From the NCBI GenBank assembly GCA_964501725.1, contig CAZCTO010000006.1, forward strand, positions 1-64,000: a stretch of 64,000 bases of DNA. The letters are read 5' to 3'. The notes under the pieces are model-generated. The model did no database searches, was not told the origin of the DNA, and saw only the letters and a list, made by a program, of their open reading frames with translations. Origin of the DNA: CAZCTO01 sp964501725 (GTDB taxonomy: Bacteria; Bacillota; Clostridia; Saccharofermentanales; Saccharofermentanaceae). The position numbers were made by a program, and so were the translations under genes. Shown piece after piece: positions 17,546 through 25,827 of the stretch (position 1 is the stretch's first letter; every line of letters starts with the position of its first letter).

Positions 17546-18878
17546 TCCAGTAGTCTCGATAATTGGTGCCGGCCTTGCCGGATGTGAAGCAGCTTGGCAA
17601 CTGGCTGAGGCCGGACTTCATGTAAATTTATATGAAATGAAGCCCGTGCGCAAATCTCCTGCGCACCATAGCGATCATTTTGCGGAACTTGTTTGCAGCA
17701 ATTCTTTTCGATCGGATAAAATCGAAAACGCCGTGGGTTTACTTAAAGAAGAACTCAGAATCATGGGGTCTCTGATTATGTCCTGTGCGGATCGAACCAA
17801 GGTTCCTGCGGGAGGAGCCCTTGCGGTAGACAGAGAAGATTTTTCGAGTTTGGTAACCGAATCAATTAGAAATCATCCGCTCATCCGGGTTATTTCTGAA
17901 GAGGTTACTTCAATTCCCTCAGAAGGATCCGTTATTATAGCAACAGGACCTCTGACCGACGGTGAATTTGCGCAATCGGTTATGAGTATGCTCGGAAATA
18001 GCGAGCTGCATTTTTTTGATGCTGCCGCACCGATTGTTCTTTCGAATTCGATTGATCGGAATATTGCATTTGCGATGTCGCGCTATGGAAAAGGCGGAGA
18101 TGACTATTTGAACTGCCCGATGAATGAGGAAGAATACCGCCAGTTCTATGAAGCCCTCGTAACTGCGCAATTGGCTGAAGTAGAGAATTTTGATAAGGAA
18201 ACGGTTTTTGAAGGCTGTATGCCGATCGAAACGATGGCAAAGCGCGGATTTGATACGATTCGCTTTGGCCCAATGAAACCGGTTGGTTTAATCGATCCCC
18301 GGATTGGTAAAGAACCCTATGCCTGCGTTCAGCTTAGACAGGATGACCGTTTGGCTTCGATGTTCAACATTGTCGGTTTTCAAACGCGCCTGCGTATTCC
18401 GGAGCAGCAACGGGTGTTCAGGATGATTCCCGGACTCCGTGATGCCGAATTTTGCAGGTATGGTGTGATGCATCGCAATACTTTTATCAATTCGCCACAA
18501 GTTCTGGATTCGCACTATTCCCTGATAAGTGATCCCAGAATCTATTTTGCGGGTCAAATTACCGGTGTTGAGGGATATGTTGAATCGGTCGGGTCCGGAC
18601 TTCTTTCGGGTATATATGCGGCCGCATCCATTAAGGATTTTCCGATGGAGAATCTGTTGACTGACAATTCTATGATCGGCGCTATGGCGGCATATGTTTC
18701 GGATCCTAGTATAACAAAGTTTCAACCGATGAATGCTAACTTCGGTATTATTGCACCGCTCGGCCGGAAGTTCAAAAACAAGCCTGAAAAGAATCAAATG
18801 CTGGCGGCAAGGGCACTCGAAGAAATCAACCGGTTTATTCCGGTTATTTCCGCATTAAAAGAAAAGAGTTATAATTAA
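17538..18878 (+). CDS. trmFO: Folate-dependent tRNA m5U54 methyltransferase TrmFO
   Basis: TrmFO makes 5-methyluridine at position 54 of tRNA using methylene-tetrahydrofolate and FADH2. The 446-aa protein starts VSDPVVSIIGAGLAGCEAAW with an FAD dinucleotide-binding GxGxxG motif. It then shows the family signature CSNSFRSD near residue 55, NCPMNEEEY near 193, and a C-terminal GVEGYVESVGSGLLSGIYAA segment. Translation begins at GTG inside the end of topA, with GGAG seven bases upstream. Methyl and folate supply links it loosely to thyA-folA in this window. Confidence 0.95.
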   Translation: MSDPVVSIIGAGLAGCEAAWQLAEAGLHVNLYEMKPVRKSPAHHSDHFAELVCSNSFRSDKIENAVGLLKEELRIMGSLIMSCADRTKVPAGGALAVDREDFSSLVTESIRNHPLIRVISEEVTSIPSEGSVIIATGPLTDGEFAQSVMSMLGNSELHFFDAAAPIVLSNSIDRNIAFAMSRYGKGGDDYLNCPMNEEEYRQFYEALVTAQLAEVENFDKETVFEGCMPIETMAKRGFDTIRFGPMKPVGLIDPRIGKEPYACVQLRQDDRLASMFNIVGFQTRLRIPEQQRVFRMIPGLRDAEFCRYGVMHRNTFINSPQVLDSHYSLISDPRIYFAGQITGVEGYVESVGSGLLSGIYAAASIKDFPMENLLTDNSMIGAMAAYVSDPSITKFQPMNANFGIIAPLGRKFKNKPEKNQMLAARALEEINRFIPVISALKEKSYN

Positions 18879-18915
18879 GTAGTTTGCATTAAGAGTAGAC
18901 TGGAGTGGATTACTT

Positions 18916-19929
18916 ATGGGTTTTTTTGGCGGAATGGATCAGCCCGGCCCCGGCGTATACATTGATGACCCGCAGGATGGGCCGATTGTAAGCTTTTTCA
19001 AAATGTACAGTTCGAAGTTTTTTTTGCTTTGCTTAGCCAATTTGTTTTTTGTCGTGGCGAATATCCCGGCTATTTTGCTTGCCTGCTTTGTTGGCGGATT
19101 CCTGCTTCCTTGGATCAGTCCGACACTTTCAATAGACCAGTTGACGGATAAACTGTCGGTTATGTTGAGCGAAGTAAGCAATGATCCGGATGCGATATCA
19201 ACAGTAGCAGACCAGTTATATTGGCTTTTGATCATTCTTTCGGCATTTGTTATGACAGGTATGCTTCTGATTGTTTTCGGACCGTTGCAGGCCGCATTCA
19301 GTAGCATGTACCGGAATTATGCCCGCGGTTACAACAGTTTCTACTGGCAGGATTTTGTAAAATCATTTAAAGGCAATTGGAAACAGTCACTGATAAATTC
19401 CCTGACATCAATTATCGTAACATTGATTCTCGTTCTCAACATTGTTTTTTATGCAACCGTTTATACCGGATCGAAAGGAACTGCGTTTGCGGTTGTTTTT
19501 TTCGTGCTTCTATTCTTTTATATGTGCATTCAAATGTATGTTTATCCAATGATCGTTTCATTGGAACTCAGTCTCCTGAAAATTTACAAAAATGCGCTGA
19601 TTTTTACAATTATTCGATTGTTTCAGACCATCGGGATCGTGCTAATACAGCTTCTGGTTGTTCTTGTAATCCCTTTGTTGCTGGTTTCTTTCGGATCAGG
19701 AATCGGGATATCCATCGCGCTTGCATTCTACTTGACCGTTGCGTTTGCTTTTGCTCATTTCCTCGGTAATTTTTTCGCATGGTATCAGATTGAAAAGTAT
19801 ATTGTTGCTCCTCAGCAGACAGTAAGCGAGGACAATAAATCAACTGATGCAGAAGAAGCCTTCCCCGAAACAGAGGATACCGGCTTATCTGATGAAGATA
19901 TCCATAAAGTCGATGACCATGATGATTAA
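18916..19929 (+). CDS. YesL-like (DUF624-type) integral membrane protein
   Basis: The 337-aa protein has a soluble N-terminus (PGPGVYIDDPQDGPIVSFFKMY) and then about six hydrophobic spans: 33-60, 93-118, 155-180, 190-215, 230-255 and 258-285. An acidic cytosolic tail runs from about 300. The opening FFKMYSSKFFLLCLANLFFV block resembles YesL/DUF624 proteins of Firmicutes, whose function is not settled. TGGAGTGG precedes the ATG. A strong terminator follows, so it ends a transcription unit. Family call is moderate. Confidence 0.7.
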   Translation: MGFFGGMDQPGPGVYIDDPQDGPIVSFFKMYSSKFFLLCLANLFFVVANIPAILLACFVGGFLLPWISPTLSIDQLTDKLSVMLSEVSNDPDAISTVADQLYWLLIILSAFVMTGMLLIVFGPLQAAFSSMYRNYARGYNSFYWQDFVKSFKGNWKQSLINSLTSIIVTLILVLNIVFYATVYTGSKGTAFAVVFFVLLFFYMCIQMYVYPMIVSLELSLLKIYKNALIFTIIRLFQTIGIVLIQLLVVLVIPLLLVSFGSGIGISIALAFYLTVAFAFAHFLGNFFAWYQIEKYIVAPQQTVSEDNKSTDAEEAFPETEDTGLSDEDIHKVDDHDD

Positions 19930-19950
19930 GATATTATTTTGAAGACTTAA

Positions 19951-19984
19951 AAAATGGCGGCTATTCGAATAGTCGCCATTTTTC
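19951..19984. terminator. Bidirectional terminator between the YesL-like gene and dapB
   Basis: A near-perfect stem AAAATGGCG-CTATT/AATAG-CGCCATTTT has T runs on both strands. It can end transcription of the plus-strand membrane protein gene and of the minus-strand dapA-dapB unit. Confidence 0.88.
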
Positions 19985-20007
19985 TTTGCTCAACAGTATC
20001 AATGCAA

Positions 20008-20766
20008 TTACTCAACCAGGTCATTCATGGTGTACAGACCGGGTCGGACATCAGAAATGAATTGCGCTGCCTTGACAGCGCCGCGGGCGAATACATTCCT
20101 CGTTAATGCGCTGTGGGAGATTACGATGTTTTCTTCCGGCCCCGCAAAAATAACCGAATGGTCTCCGACAATATTTCCACCGCGGATGGAATGAATTCCG
20201 ATTGTGCTTTTTTCTCGGCTATGCCGTTCATTATGCCGATCATAAACATATTCCAGGTTGTCGCTGATCGCGCTGTTCAGGGCGTCGGCTATCATCAGAG
20301 CAGTCCCGGAAGGCGCATCTATTTTGCGATTATGATGCGACTCGAGCAGCTCAATATCGAAATCAGGATAGAGAATTTCAGCTGCTTTTTTGACAAGATT
20401 GATGATTACGCTAATACCCAAAGACATGTTTGCGGAATGAAACACGGCTACTTTTTCGGAGAGCAGGTGCAACCGGCTCTTGTTGTCCTCCGATAATCCG
20501 GTAGTACACATAACGATGGGCTTCAACCTTGATTCGGCAAGAGAAAGAACAGAGGCAAATGAATTCACATGAGAAAAATCAATAATTACATCAAAATCCT
20601 CTTTGCAGTCAGTTGCCGAAGCATACACCGGGAATGCGCAGGGGGTGGTCTGAATATCAGCGCCGGCAACAATTTTAACGCTGTCTGACTGTGAGCAGAT
20701 ATCCGTGATCACCTTGCCCATATGACCATTACATCCATTTAAAAATATGCGTAAGTGTTCCATCAT
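20008..20766 (-). CDS. dapB: 4-hydroxy-tetrahydrodipicolinate reductase
   Basis: DapB reduces the DapA product on the diaminopimelate/lysine pathway with NAD(P)H. The 252-aa protein shows the N-terminal nucleotide motif NGCNGHMGK, the IIDFSH segment near residue 65, and the catalytic ESHHNRKIDAPSGTA stretch near 145. The C-terminus GLYTMNDLV is typical. Two adjacent ATG codons (20766, 20763) are possible; the first overlaps the dapA stop as TAATG, so translation is coupled to dapA. A bidirectional terminator lies downstream at 19951-19984. Confidence 0.95.
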   Translation of the reverse strand: MMEHLRIFLNGCNGHMGKVITDICSQSDSVKIVAGADIQTTPCAFPVYASATDCKEDFDVIIDFSHVNSFASVLSLAESRLKPIVMCTTGLSEDNKSRLHLLSEKVAVFHSANMSLGISVIINLVKKAAEILYPDFDIELLESHHNRKIDAPSGTALMIADALNSAISDNLEYVYDRHNERHSREKSTIGIHSIRGGNIVGDHSVIFAGPEENIVISHSALTRNVFARGAVKAAQFISDVRPGLYTMNDLVE

Positions 20767-21671
20767 TATACTGTCACCTGAAAACTGTTGTGGGCTGACA
20801 AATCGAACTTGGAAAGAACGGATTCAAGGTTTGCATGTCCTTCAGCCGACATTTCGCACAGCGGCAGACGGCAATTTCCGACATCCCATCCAAGAATATT
20901 CATTGCTTCTTTTACAGGAATCGGGTTGACATCCGAAAAAAGCGCGCTGATCAGCGGTACCAACTCCAGCTGTATTTTGAGTGCTCCGTAAGGATCACCA
21001 TCAAGATAGCTGTGAACCATTTTGCTCATAAGAGACGGTACTACATTGGCTGCCACTGAAATGACGCCTCTGGCTCCGAGGGAAAGCATGGGAACAACAT
21101 ATCCGTCCTCGCCGGAATACATCGTTAAACGATCTCCGCACAAATGAACCACTTCCGGCACTTGTAAGAGATTGCATTCTTTCACAGCAACAATATTAAT
21201 GGTATCGGTTAAACGCTTAAGTGTCTTTGGTGTAATGTTCAAGTTGGTCCTGGAAGGAACATTATAAAGAATAATCGGCAGATCCGTAGCTGACGCCATC
21301 GCGTCAAAATGCCGGACCAGGCCCTCCTGAGATGTCTTGTTATAGTATGGCGTAACAATCAGCAATGCGTCGGCACCGATCGCGGTTGCCTCGCGGGTGA
21401 GCTTGATCCCGTGAGATGTGTCGTTGCTTCCGGTTCCTGCAATTACAGGAACTTTGCCCGCAACGCGCTCAACTACAATACGTACCGCTTCGAGATGCTC
21501 TGAATCCGGCATCGTTGAAGCCTCGCCCGTTGTTCCGCATACGACGATTGCGTCTGTATCGTTTTTGAGATGGAAGTCGATAAGCTGCTGAAGTTTTTTA
21601 CAGTCGACACCTCCTTGTGAAAAAGGTGTGATAATCGCGACTGCAGAGCCTTCAAATACTGGCTTTTTCAT
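20766..21671 (-). CDS. dapA: 4-hydroxy-tetrahydrodipicolinate synthase
   Basis: DapA condenses pyruvate with aspartate semialdehyde, the first committed step to diaminopimelate and lysine. The 301-aa TIM barrel shows the GTTGEASTM loop near residue 46, the catalytic tyrosine in ILYNVPSRT near 136 and the Schiff-base lysine in VAVKECN near 164. AGAAGGAGGT lies just before the ATG. It is the first gene of dapA-dapB, transcribed divergently from queA, with a good promoter at 21728-21757. An imperfect inverted repeat overlies this promoter. Confidence 0.96.
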   Translation of the reverse strand: MKKPVFEGSAVAIITPFSQGGVDCKKLQQLIDFHLKNDTDAIVVCGTTGEASTMPDSEHLEAVRIVVERVAGKVPVIAGTGSNDTSHGIKLTREATAIGADALLIVTPYYNKTSQEGLVRHFDAMASATDLPIILYNVPSRTNLNITPKTLKRLTDTINIVAVKECNLLQVPEVVHLCGDRLTMYSGEDGYVVPMLSLGARGVISVAANVVPSLMSKMVHSYLDGDPYGALKIQLELVPLISALFSDVNPIPVKEAMNILGWDVGNCRLPLCEMSAEGHANLESVLSKFDLSAHNSFQVTV

Positions 21672-21721
21672 GAATAGACCTCCTTCTCTCTTAAATAGAA
21701 TGAATTATGGTTCAGAAGTAT

Positions 21722-21752
21722 GTTGAAATGATAGCACCTACTATACTTCAAC
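21722..21752. repeat. Imperfect inverted repeat over the dapA/queA divergent promoters
   Basis: GTTGAA at 21722-21727 is mirrored by TTCAAC at 21747-21752, with an inner ATAG/CTAT pair offset by one base. It covers the dapA -10 and spacer and ends just before the queA -10. It could be an operator, but it may be chance in AT-rich DNA. Confidence 0.35.
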
Positions 21753-21757
21753 GTCAA
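21728..21757 (-). promoter_or_regulatory. Promoter for dapA-dapB
   Basis: On the minus strand TTGACG and TATCAT are separated by 18 bases. The start would be near 21721, about 50 bases before the dapA ATG. Confidence 0.65.
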
Positions 21758-21764
21758 TTGTGAC

Positions 21765-21770
21765 TATAAT
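21765..21770 (+). promoter_or_regulatory. -10 element for queA, implying a near-leaderless mRNA
   Basis: A perfect TATAAT lies only eight bases before the queA ATG at 21779. With standard spacing transcription would start near 21777. No -35 hexamer of quality is present and no Shine-Dalgarno sequence lies before the ATG. Confidence 0.45.
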
Positions 21771-21778
21771 TGTTTTTC

Positions 21779-22837
21779 ATGAGAACCAGTGATTTTTTTT
21801 ATGATCTTCCCGAAGAGTTGATTGCACAGCATCCCTTGAAGGATAGGGGGGGCTCAAGACTTCTGATGCTCGATGGCACATCAGGAGAAATCAGCCATCG
21901 TCTTTTCAGCGATATTCCCGATATTTTGCATGAAGGAGATGTTCTGGTTCTCAATAACACAAGAGTAATTCCCGCCAGACTTCTCGGAGCCAGGGCAGAT
22001 ACCGGGAGAGCGATCGAAATACTGCTTCTGAAACGTCTGGATGAATGCCATTGGGAAACCCTTGCAAGGCCAGGCAAAAAAGTCCGCAAGGGCGTCCGAC
22101 TGGTTTTTCTTCCGGGAAGGCTGGAGGCAATTGTTAAGGATGTTCTCGAAAACGGAAACCGAATTATTGAGTTCATTTTTCAGGGAATCTGGGAAGAAGT
22201 TCTTTATGAAGCGGGAACGGTCCCGCTTCCGCCTTACATACACGAGCAGCTTGAAGATAAAGAAAGATATCAGACTGTTTATGCGGTTCTGCCCGGTTCT
22301 GCAGCGGCTCCGACAGCCGGGCTGCATTTTACCGGGGAAATGCTCAGTAACCTGAAGGGAAAAGGAATAGAAACTGCTGAGTTGACTCTTCATGTCGGAC
22401 TGGGTACTTTCAGACCGGTAAAATGTGACATCGTTGAAGAACATATCATGCACTCCGAGTGGTTTGATTTTCCGGAAGATGCGTCAACTAAAATACGGAA
22501 GGCAAGGGCGGAAGGACGCAGAGTTATTGCGGTAGGAACGACGAGTTGCCGGACATTGGAATCCGTTTGCAGAAATGATCCTGAAATGAAGGCTTGCTCC
22601 GGCTGGACCGATATTTTTATGTATCCGGGATATGAGTTCGGGTGTGTCGATGTGATGATTACCAATTTTCATCTTCCGGAATCTACACTGATTATGCTGG
22701 TATCTGCGTTTTCGGGAAAAGATAATGTTTTCAAGGCATATCAGGAAGCCATTGATCGCCGCTACCGGTTCTTTAGCTTTGGAGATGCGATGATTATTAC
22801 TAGAAATACTCAGCCGGTTTCCGGCGAAAGGAAATAG
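21779..22837 (+). CDS. queA: S-adenosylmethionine:tRNA ribosyltransferase-isomerase
   Basis: QueA transfers and isomerises the ribosyl part of SAM onto preQ1 in tRNA to make epoxyqueuosine. The 352-aa protein starts MRTSDFFYDLPEELIAQHPL, the usual family start, and has LNNTRVIPARLLG near residue 60, AAPTAGLHFT near 180 and TLHVGLGTFRPV near 205. Start choice is firm because this N-terminus is conserved. No ribosome-binding site is visible and the -10 element sits eight bases upstream. tgt follows after four bases, and queH lies at 41.8 kb, so the queuosine route is represented three times in this window. Confidence 0.95.
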   Translation: MRTSDFFYDLPEELIAQHPLKDRGGSRLLMLDGTSGEISHRLFSDIPDILHEGDVLVLNNTRVIPARLLGARADTGRAIEILLLKRLDECHWETLARPGKKVRKGVRLVFLPGRLEAIVKDVLENGNRIIEFIFQGIWEEVLYEAGTVPLPPYIHEQLEDKERYQTVYAVLPGSAAAPTAGLHFTGEMLSNLKGKGIETAELTLHVGLGTFRPVKCDIVEEHIMHSEWFDFPEDASTKIRKARAEGRRVIAVGTTSCRTLESVCRNDPEMKACSGWTDIFMYPGYEFGCVDVMITNFHLPESTLIMLVSAFSGKDNVFKAYQEAIDRRYRFFSFGDAMIITRNTQPVSGERK

Positions 22838-22841
22838 AGAA

Positions 22842-23981
22842 ATGGAAAAATCAAAACCGCCGGTCTGGTATGAGAGCATCCATGTTTGTAAGCAGTCAGG
22901 GGCAAGACTCGGAAGGGTTCATACGCCACACGGCTCGTTTATGACCCCTGAATTTATGCCCGTCGGGACTCAGGCTACGATCAAAGGAATGTCACCGGAT
23001 GAAGTAGCCGGGATGGGTGCGAACATTATTCTGTCAAACACGTACCATCTATGGATGCGTCCGGGCAGTGATATTGTTCGGGAAGCGGGTGGACTTCACA
23101 AATTTATGAACTGGAAGGGCGCGGTTCTGACAGACAGCGGCGGCTTCCAGGTTTTCTCTCTGGCTCGTCCGAAGGACATTACCGAGGAGGGCGTTAAGTT
23201 CAAGTCACACATTGACGGATCGGCACATATCCTGACTCCGGAAAAATCAATGGAAATTCAGAGTGATCTCGGGGCCGACATCATCATGGCGTTTGATGAG
23301 TGCACGCCATGGCCTTGCGAGCATGACTATGCCAAGAAGTCACTTGAAAGAACCACACGGTGGCTGGAGCGTTGTATTAAAAGTCATCAGAATCCCGAGC
23401 AACAGGCGCTTTTCGGGATCATTCAGGGAAGCGTATATCCTGATTTGCGAAGGCAGAGCGCAAAGGAAATTTGCTCATTTGACCTTCCGGGCTACGCGAT
23501 CGGCGGCCTTTCCGTCGGAGAGCCGGGAGAATTAATGTATCAAATGCTTGAAGAAACAGTCCCGTTGATGCCTGCCGATAAGCCGAGATACCTTATGGGC
23601 GTCGGGTCTCCGGATTACCTGATTGAAGGCGCACTCAGAGGCATTGATATGTTTGACTGTGTTTTGCCGACGCGAATCGGAAGAAACGGCACGGTGTTAA
23701 CGCGCAAGGGCCGCTTAATTGTTCGGGATGCGAGCTGTGCGCGTGAGTATTTTCCGATCGAAGAGGATTGCGACTGCTATGTCTGCAAGAATTACACCCG
23801 GGCGTATATCAGGCACTTGCTCAAGGCTAAAGAAATGTTCGGCTTACGCCTCTGCTCGTGGCACAATATACATTTTCTTCTTAATCTGATGAAAGATGTT
23901 CGCCGGGCGATATCCGAAGACAGGCTCTTGGATTTCAGAAACGAGTTTTTCGAGCAATATGGCTATACGGGCAAGTCATAG
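22842..23981 (+). CDS. tgt: Queuine/preQ1 tRNA-guanine transglycosylase
   Basis: Tgt exchanges guanine-34 of GUN tRNAs for preQ1, the substrate later modified by QueA. The 379-aa TIM barrel shows the base-recognition motif LTDSGGFQVFSL near residue 95, GYAIGGLSVGEP near 215 and the nucleophile region DMFDCVLPTR near 270. The zinc site is CDCYVCKNYTRAYIRHL plus the downstream LCSWHN. AGAGAAATGG gives a modest ribosome site. It is the second gene of the queA-tgt operon. Confidence 0.96.
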   Translation: MEKSKPPVWYESIHVCKQSGARLGRVHTPHGSFMTPEFMPVGTQATIKGMSPDEVAGMGANIILSNTYHLWMRPGSDIVREAGGLHKFMNWKGAVLTDSGGFQVFSLARPKDITEEGVKFKSHIDGSAHILTPEKSMEIQSDLGADIIMAFDECTPWPCEHDYAKKSLERTTRWLERCIKSHQNPEQQALFGIIQGSVYPDLRRQSAKEICSFDLPGYAIGGLSVGEPGELMYQMLEETVPLMPADKPRYLMGVGSPDYLIEGALRGIDMFDCVLPTRIGRNGTVLTRKGRLIVRDASCAREYFPIEEDCDCYVCKNYTRAYIRHLLKAKEMFGLRLCSWHNIHFLLNLMKDVRRAISEDRLLDFRNEFFEQYGYTGKS

Positions 23982-24038
23982 ATCATTCATTTTCGCTCAC
24001 TATACTTAGGGTGTGGGGACGCGAAAGGAGTGATTACC

Positions 24039-25046
24039 ATGAAATGCCTGTATTTAGTCACCGGAGCCGCCGGTCATCTCGGGAACACGATTGTGCGAAC
24101 GCTTCTATCAGCGGGACGTCAAGTAAGAGGACTGGTACTTCCCGGTGAAAACACACAATCGCTGAATGGACTTGAATTCCCGATTGTTAAGGGAGACATC
24201 ACGGATAAGGATTCCCTTGTTTCTTTCTGTAGCAAAAATGATTTTGACAAGAGCATTCTGATTCATACCGCCGGAATTGTATCTATCGCGCAAAAAACGG
24301 ATGAGAACCTGCATCGTGTTAATGTCCTGGGAACAAGGATTGTTTGTGATGCATGCATAGAAAACAATGTGGATAGGATGATTTATATCAGCTCGGTTCA
24401 TGCCATTCCCGAAAAGCCTATAGGTGAAGTCATTACCGAAACAAACCGGTTTGACCCGGATCTTGTTAATGGTGCGTATGCCAAAACGAAAGCGGAAGCA
24501 ACGCGTATTGTTTTGGAGAAGGTTGATTCCGGAAAGCTTGACGCGGTTGTGGTTCATCCCTCCGGGATCATCGGTCCGGGTGGGCTGACCCGTTCACATT
24601 CCGGACAAATGATTTTGGACTATGCACAGGGGCGTCTGACTGCATCCGTGCGCGGCGGTTACGATTTTGTCGATGTCAGAGATGTTGCAGACGGAGTGAT
24701 TGCGGCGGCGGAGAAGGGAAAGCAAGGCGATTGTTATCTTTTGACGAATCGATATTTCGAAGTCAGCGAAATACTGGAAATGCTTCATAAGCTTACCGGG
24801 AGAAGAAGAATTCGCACAATTTTGCCGATGTGGTTTGCCAAAGGAACGGCGGCGCTTTCCGAAATATATTACAAGATTCTTAAGCAGGTACCTTTGTTTA
24901 CATCGTATTCTTTGGATACACTGGTATCGAATTCCTGCTTTTCGCATGAGAAAGCAACCAGAGAGCTTGGATATCAACCAAGAAGCATGTATGTAACGCT
25001 ATCCGACACGTTGTTATGGCTTAAGTCCTGCGGAATACTTAAATGA
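24039..25046 (+). CDS. NAD-dependent epimerase/dehydratase family protein
   Basis: This is a 335-aa extended short-chain dehydrogenase. A Rossmann motif TGAAGHLGNTIV lies at residues 8-19, an ISSVHAIP strand near 120, and a catalytic YAKTKAEA (Tyr-x3-Lys) near 150. The substrate cannot be told from sequence; nucleoside-sugar epimerases, dihydroflavonol-reductase-like enzymes and NAD-dependent reductases share this pattern. AAAGGAG at 24024-24030 selects the ATG at 24039 over an in-frame GTG at 24030. It follows tgt after 57 bases, possibly in the same transcript. Confidence 0.85.
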   Translation: MKCLYLVTGAAGHLGNTIVRTLLSAGRQVRGLVLPGENTQSLNGLEFPIVKGDITDKDSLVSFCSKNDFDKSILIHTAGIVSIAQKTDENLHRVNVLGTRIVCDACIENNVDRMIYISSVHAIPEKPIGEVITETNRFDPDLVNGAYAKTKAEATRIVLEKVDSGKLDAVVVHPSGIIGPGGLTRSHSGQMILDYAQGRLTASVRGGYDFVDVRDVADGVIAAAEKGKQGDCYLLTNRYFEVSEILEMLHKLTGRRRIRTILPMWFAKGTAALSEIYYKILKQVPLFTSYSLDTLVSNSCFSHEKATRELGYQPRSMYVTLSDTLLWLKSCGILK

Positions 25047-25140
25047 TAAAGCTGCCGGAGAGTGTGTTGGAACGGAGTGTATTTTCATCCAAAATATGGA
25101 TGGATATGTGATTATTGGGTCATTACTTGATTAGATGCGC

Positions 25141-25170
25141 TTGCGTATACGATCTGATCAATGGTAGAAT
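25141..25170 (+). promoter_or_regulatory. Promoter for yajC-scfA-scfB
   Basis: TTGCGT and TAGAAT are separated by 18 bases, giving a start near 25177, about 42 bases before yajC. The gap 25047-25140 shows no other gene. Confidence 0.5.
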
Positions 25171-25218
25171 CATACCGATATTGGGAAAATTGACAGCAAT
25201 TTGATTTGGAGGATAGAA

Positions 25219-25575
25219 ATGAACGTTTTTTTTGCTGAAACGACTATAGCCGGGGCATCCGGAACAACTGTTGCGGGTGCGCCAGCCGATGGTAGCTTGT
25301 GGAGTTCTTTATCCATGTTTGCTCTTTTGGCGGCTGTTATGCTTGTCATGTACTTTATTACCATTCGCCCTCAACGCAAGCGTGAGAAGGAACTTAGGAA
25401 ACAGGTAGATGCAATGGCAGTAGGTGATTCAGTCGTCACAATCGGCGGAGTTGTCGGAACAGTTGCAAACATATTGGATGACAACATTACAATTACTACA
25501 AGTGTTGCGCATACGATGCTCACTTTCAAGAAATCCGCGATCAGCACAATCACGAAGAGAGAGAAATCAGAATAA
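25219..25575 (+). CDS. yajC: Preprotein translocase accessory subunit YajC
   Basis: YajC is a small single-span partner of SecDF at the Sec translocon. The 118-aa protein has a membrane segment at about 29-50 (MFALLAAVMLVMYFITIRPQ). The family motif IRPQRKREKE and the MAVGDSVVTIGGVVGTV beta domain follow. GGAGGATAG supports the ATG at 25219; the upstream GTG/TTG options lack this. Its neighbourhood after queA-tgt is the usual one for yajC. secD/secF do not follow; instead the SCIFF gene starts 20 bases later. Confidence 0.93.
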   Translation: MNVFFAETTIAGASGTTVAGAPADGSLWSSLSMFALLAAVMLVMYFITIRPQRKREKELRKQVDAMAVGDSVVTIGGVVGTVANILDDNITITTSVAHTMLTFKKSAISTITKREKSE

Positions 25576-25595
25576 CTCAACAGGAGGATACGAAT

Positions 25596-25739
25596 ATGAA
25601 GCACATTAAGAAAATTCAGGAATCTTGTGTCAAAATTCCGAAATCAGGATCGGCATGCGGCGAATGTCAGACATCCTGTCAATCTGCATGTAAGACCAGC
25701 TGTACGGTCGCAAATCAGAGTTGCGAAAACAACAGCTGA
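25596..25739 (+). CDS. scfA: SCIFF ranthipeptide precursor (six cysteines in forty-five)
   Basis: This 47-aa gene is too short for ordinary ORF cut-offs. It begins MKHIKKIQ, and residues 20-37 carry the invariant SCIFF core with cysteines at 21, 24, 28, 32, 36 and 43; Cys11 is an extra one in the leader. SCIFF peptides are made by nearly all Clostridia and are cross-linked by a radical-SAM enzyme into alpha- or beta-thioethers (ranthipeptides). In the Clostridium thermocellum peptide the reported link joins Cys32 and Thr37; both residues occur here at the same positions. AGGAGG precedes the ATG. The maturase gene starts 88 bases downstream. Confidence 0.96.
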   Translation: MKHIKKIQESCVKIPKSGSACGECQTSCQSACKTSCTVANQSCENNS

Positions 25740-25827
25740 TCCTGATCATATTTGCCGGTTGAATAGTGAAGGCGTGCAGAGCGTCTTCACTATTTTTTTC
25801 ATAATAAAGATATCGGGAGGCGCATAC

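Noticed and set aside
25090..25106. CATCCA...TGGATG hairpin upstream of yajC
   Set aside because: Only six pairs and no T-run follow, so it is not a convincing terminator or riboswitch.
25627..25827. N-terminal extension of scfB of 67 residues
   Set aside because: It would overlap scfA in another frame, and the strong GGGAGG site points to the TTG at 25828.
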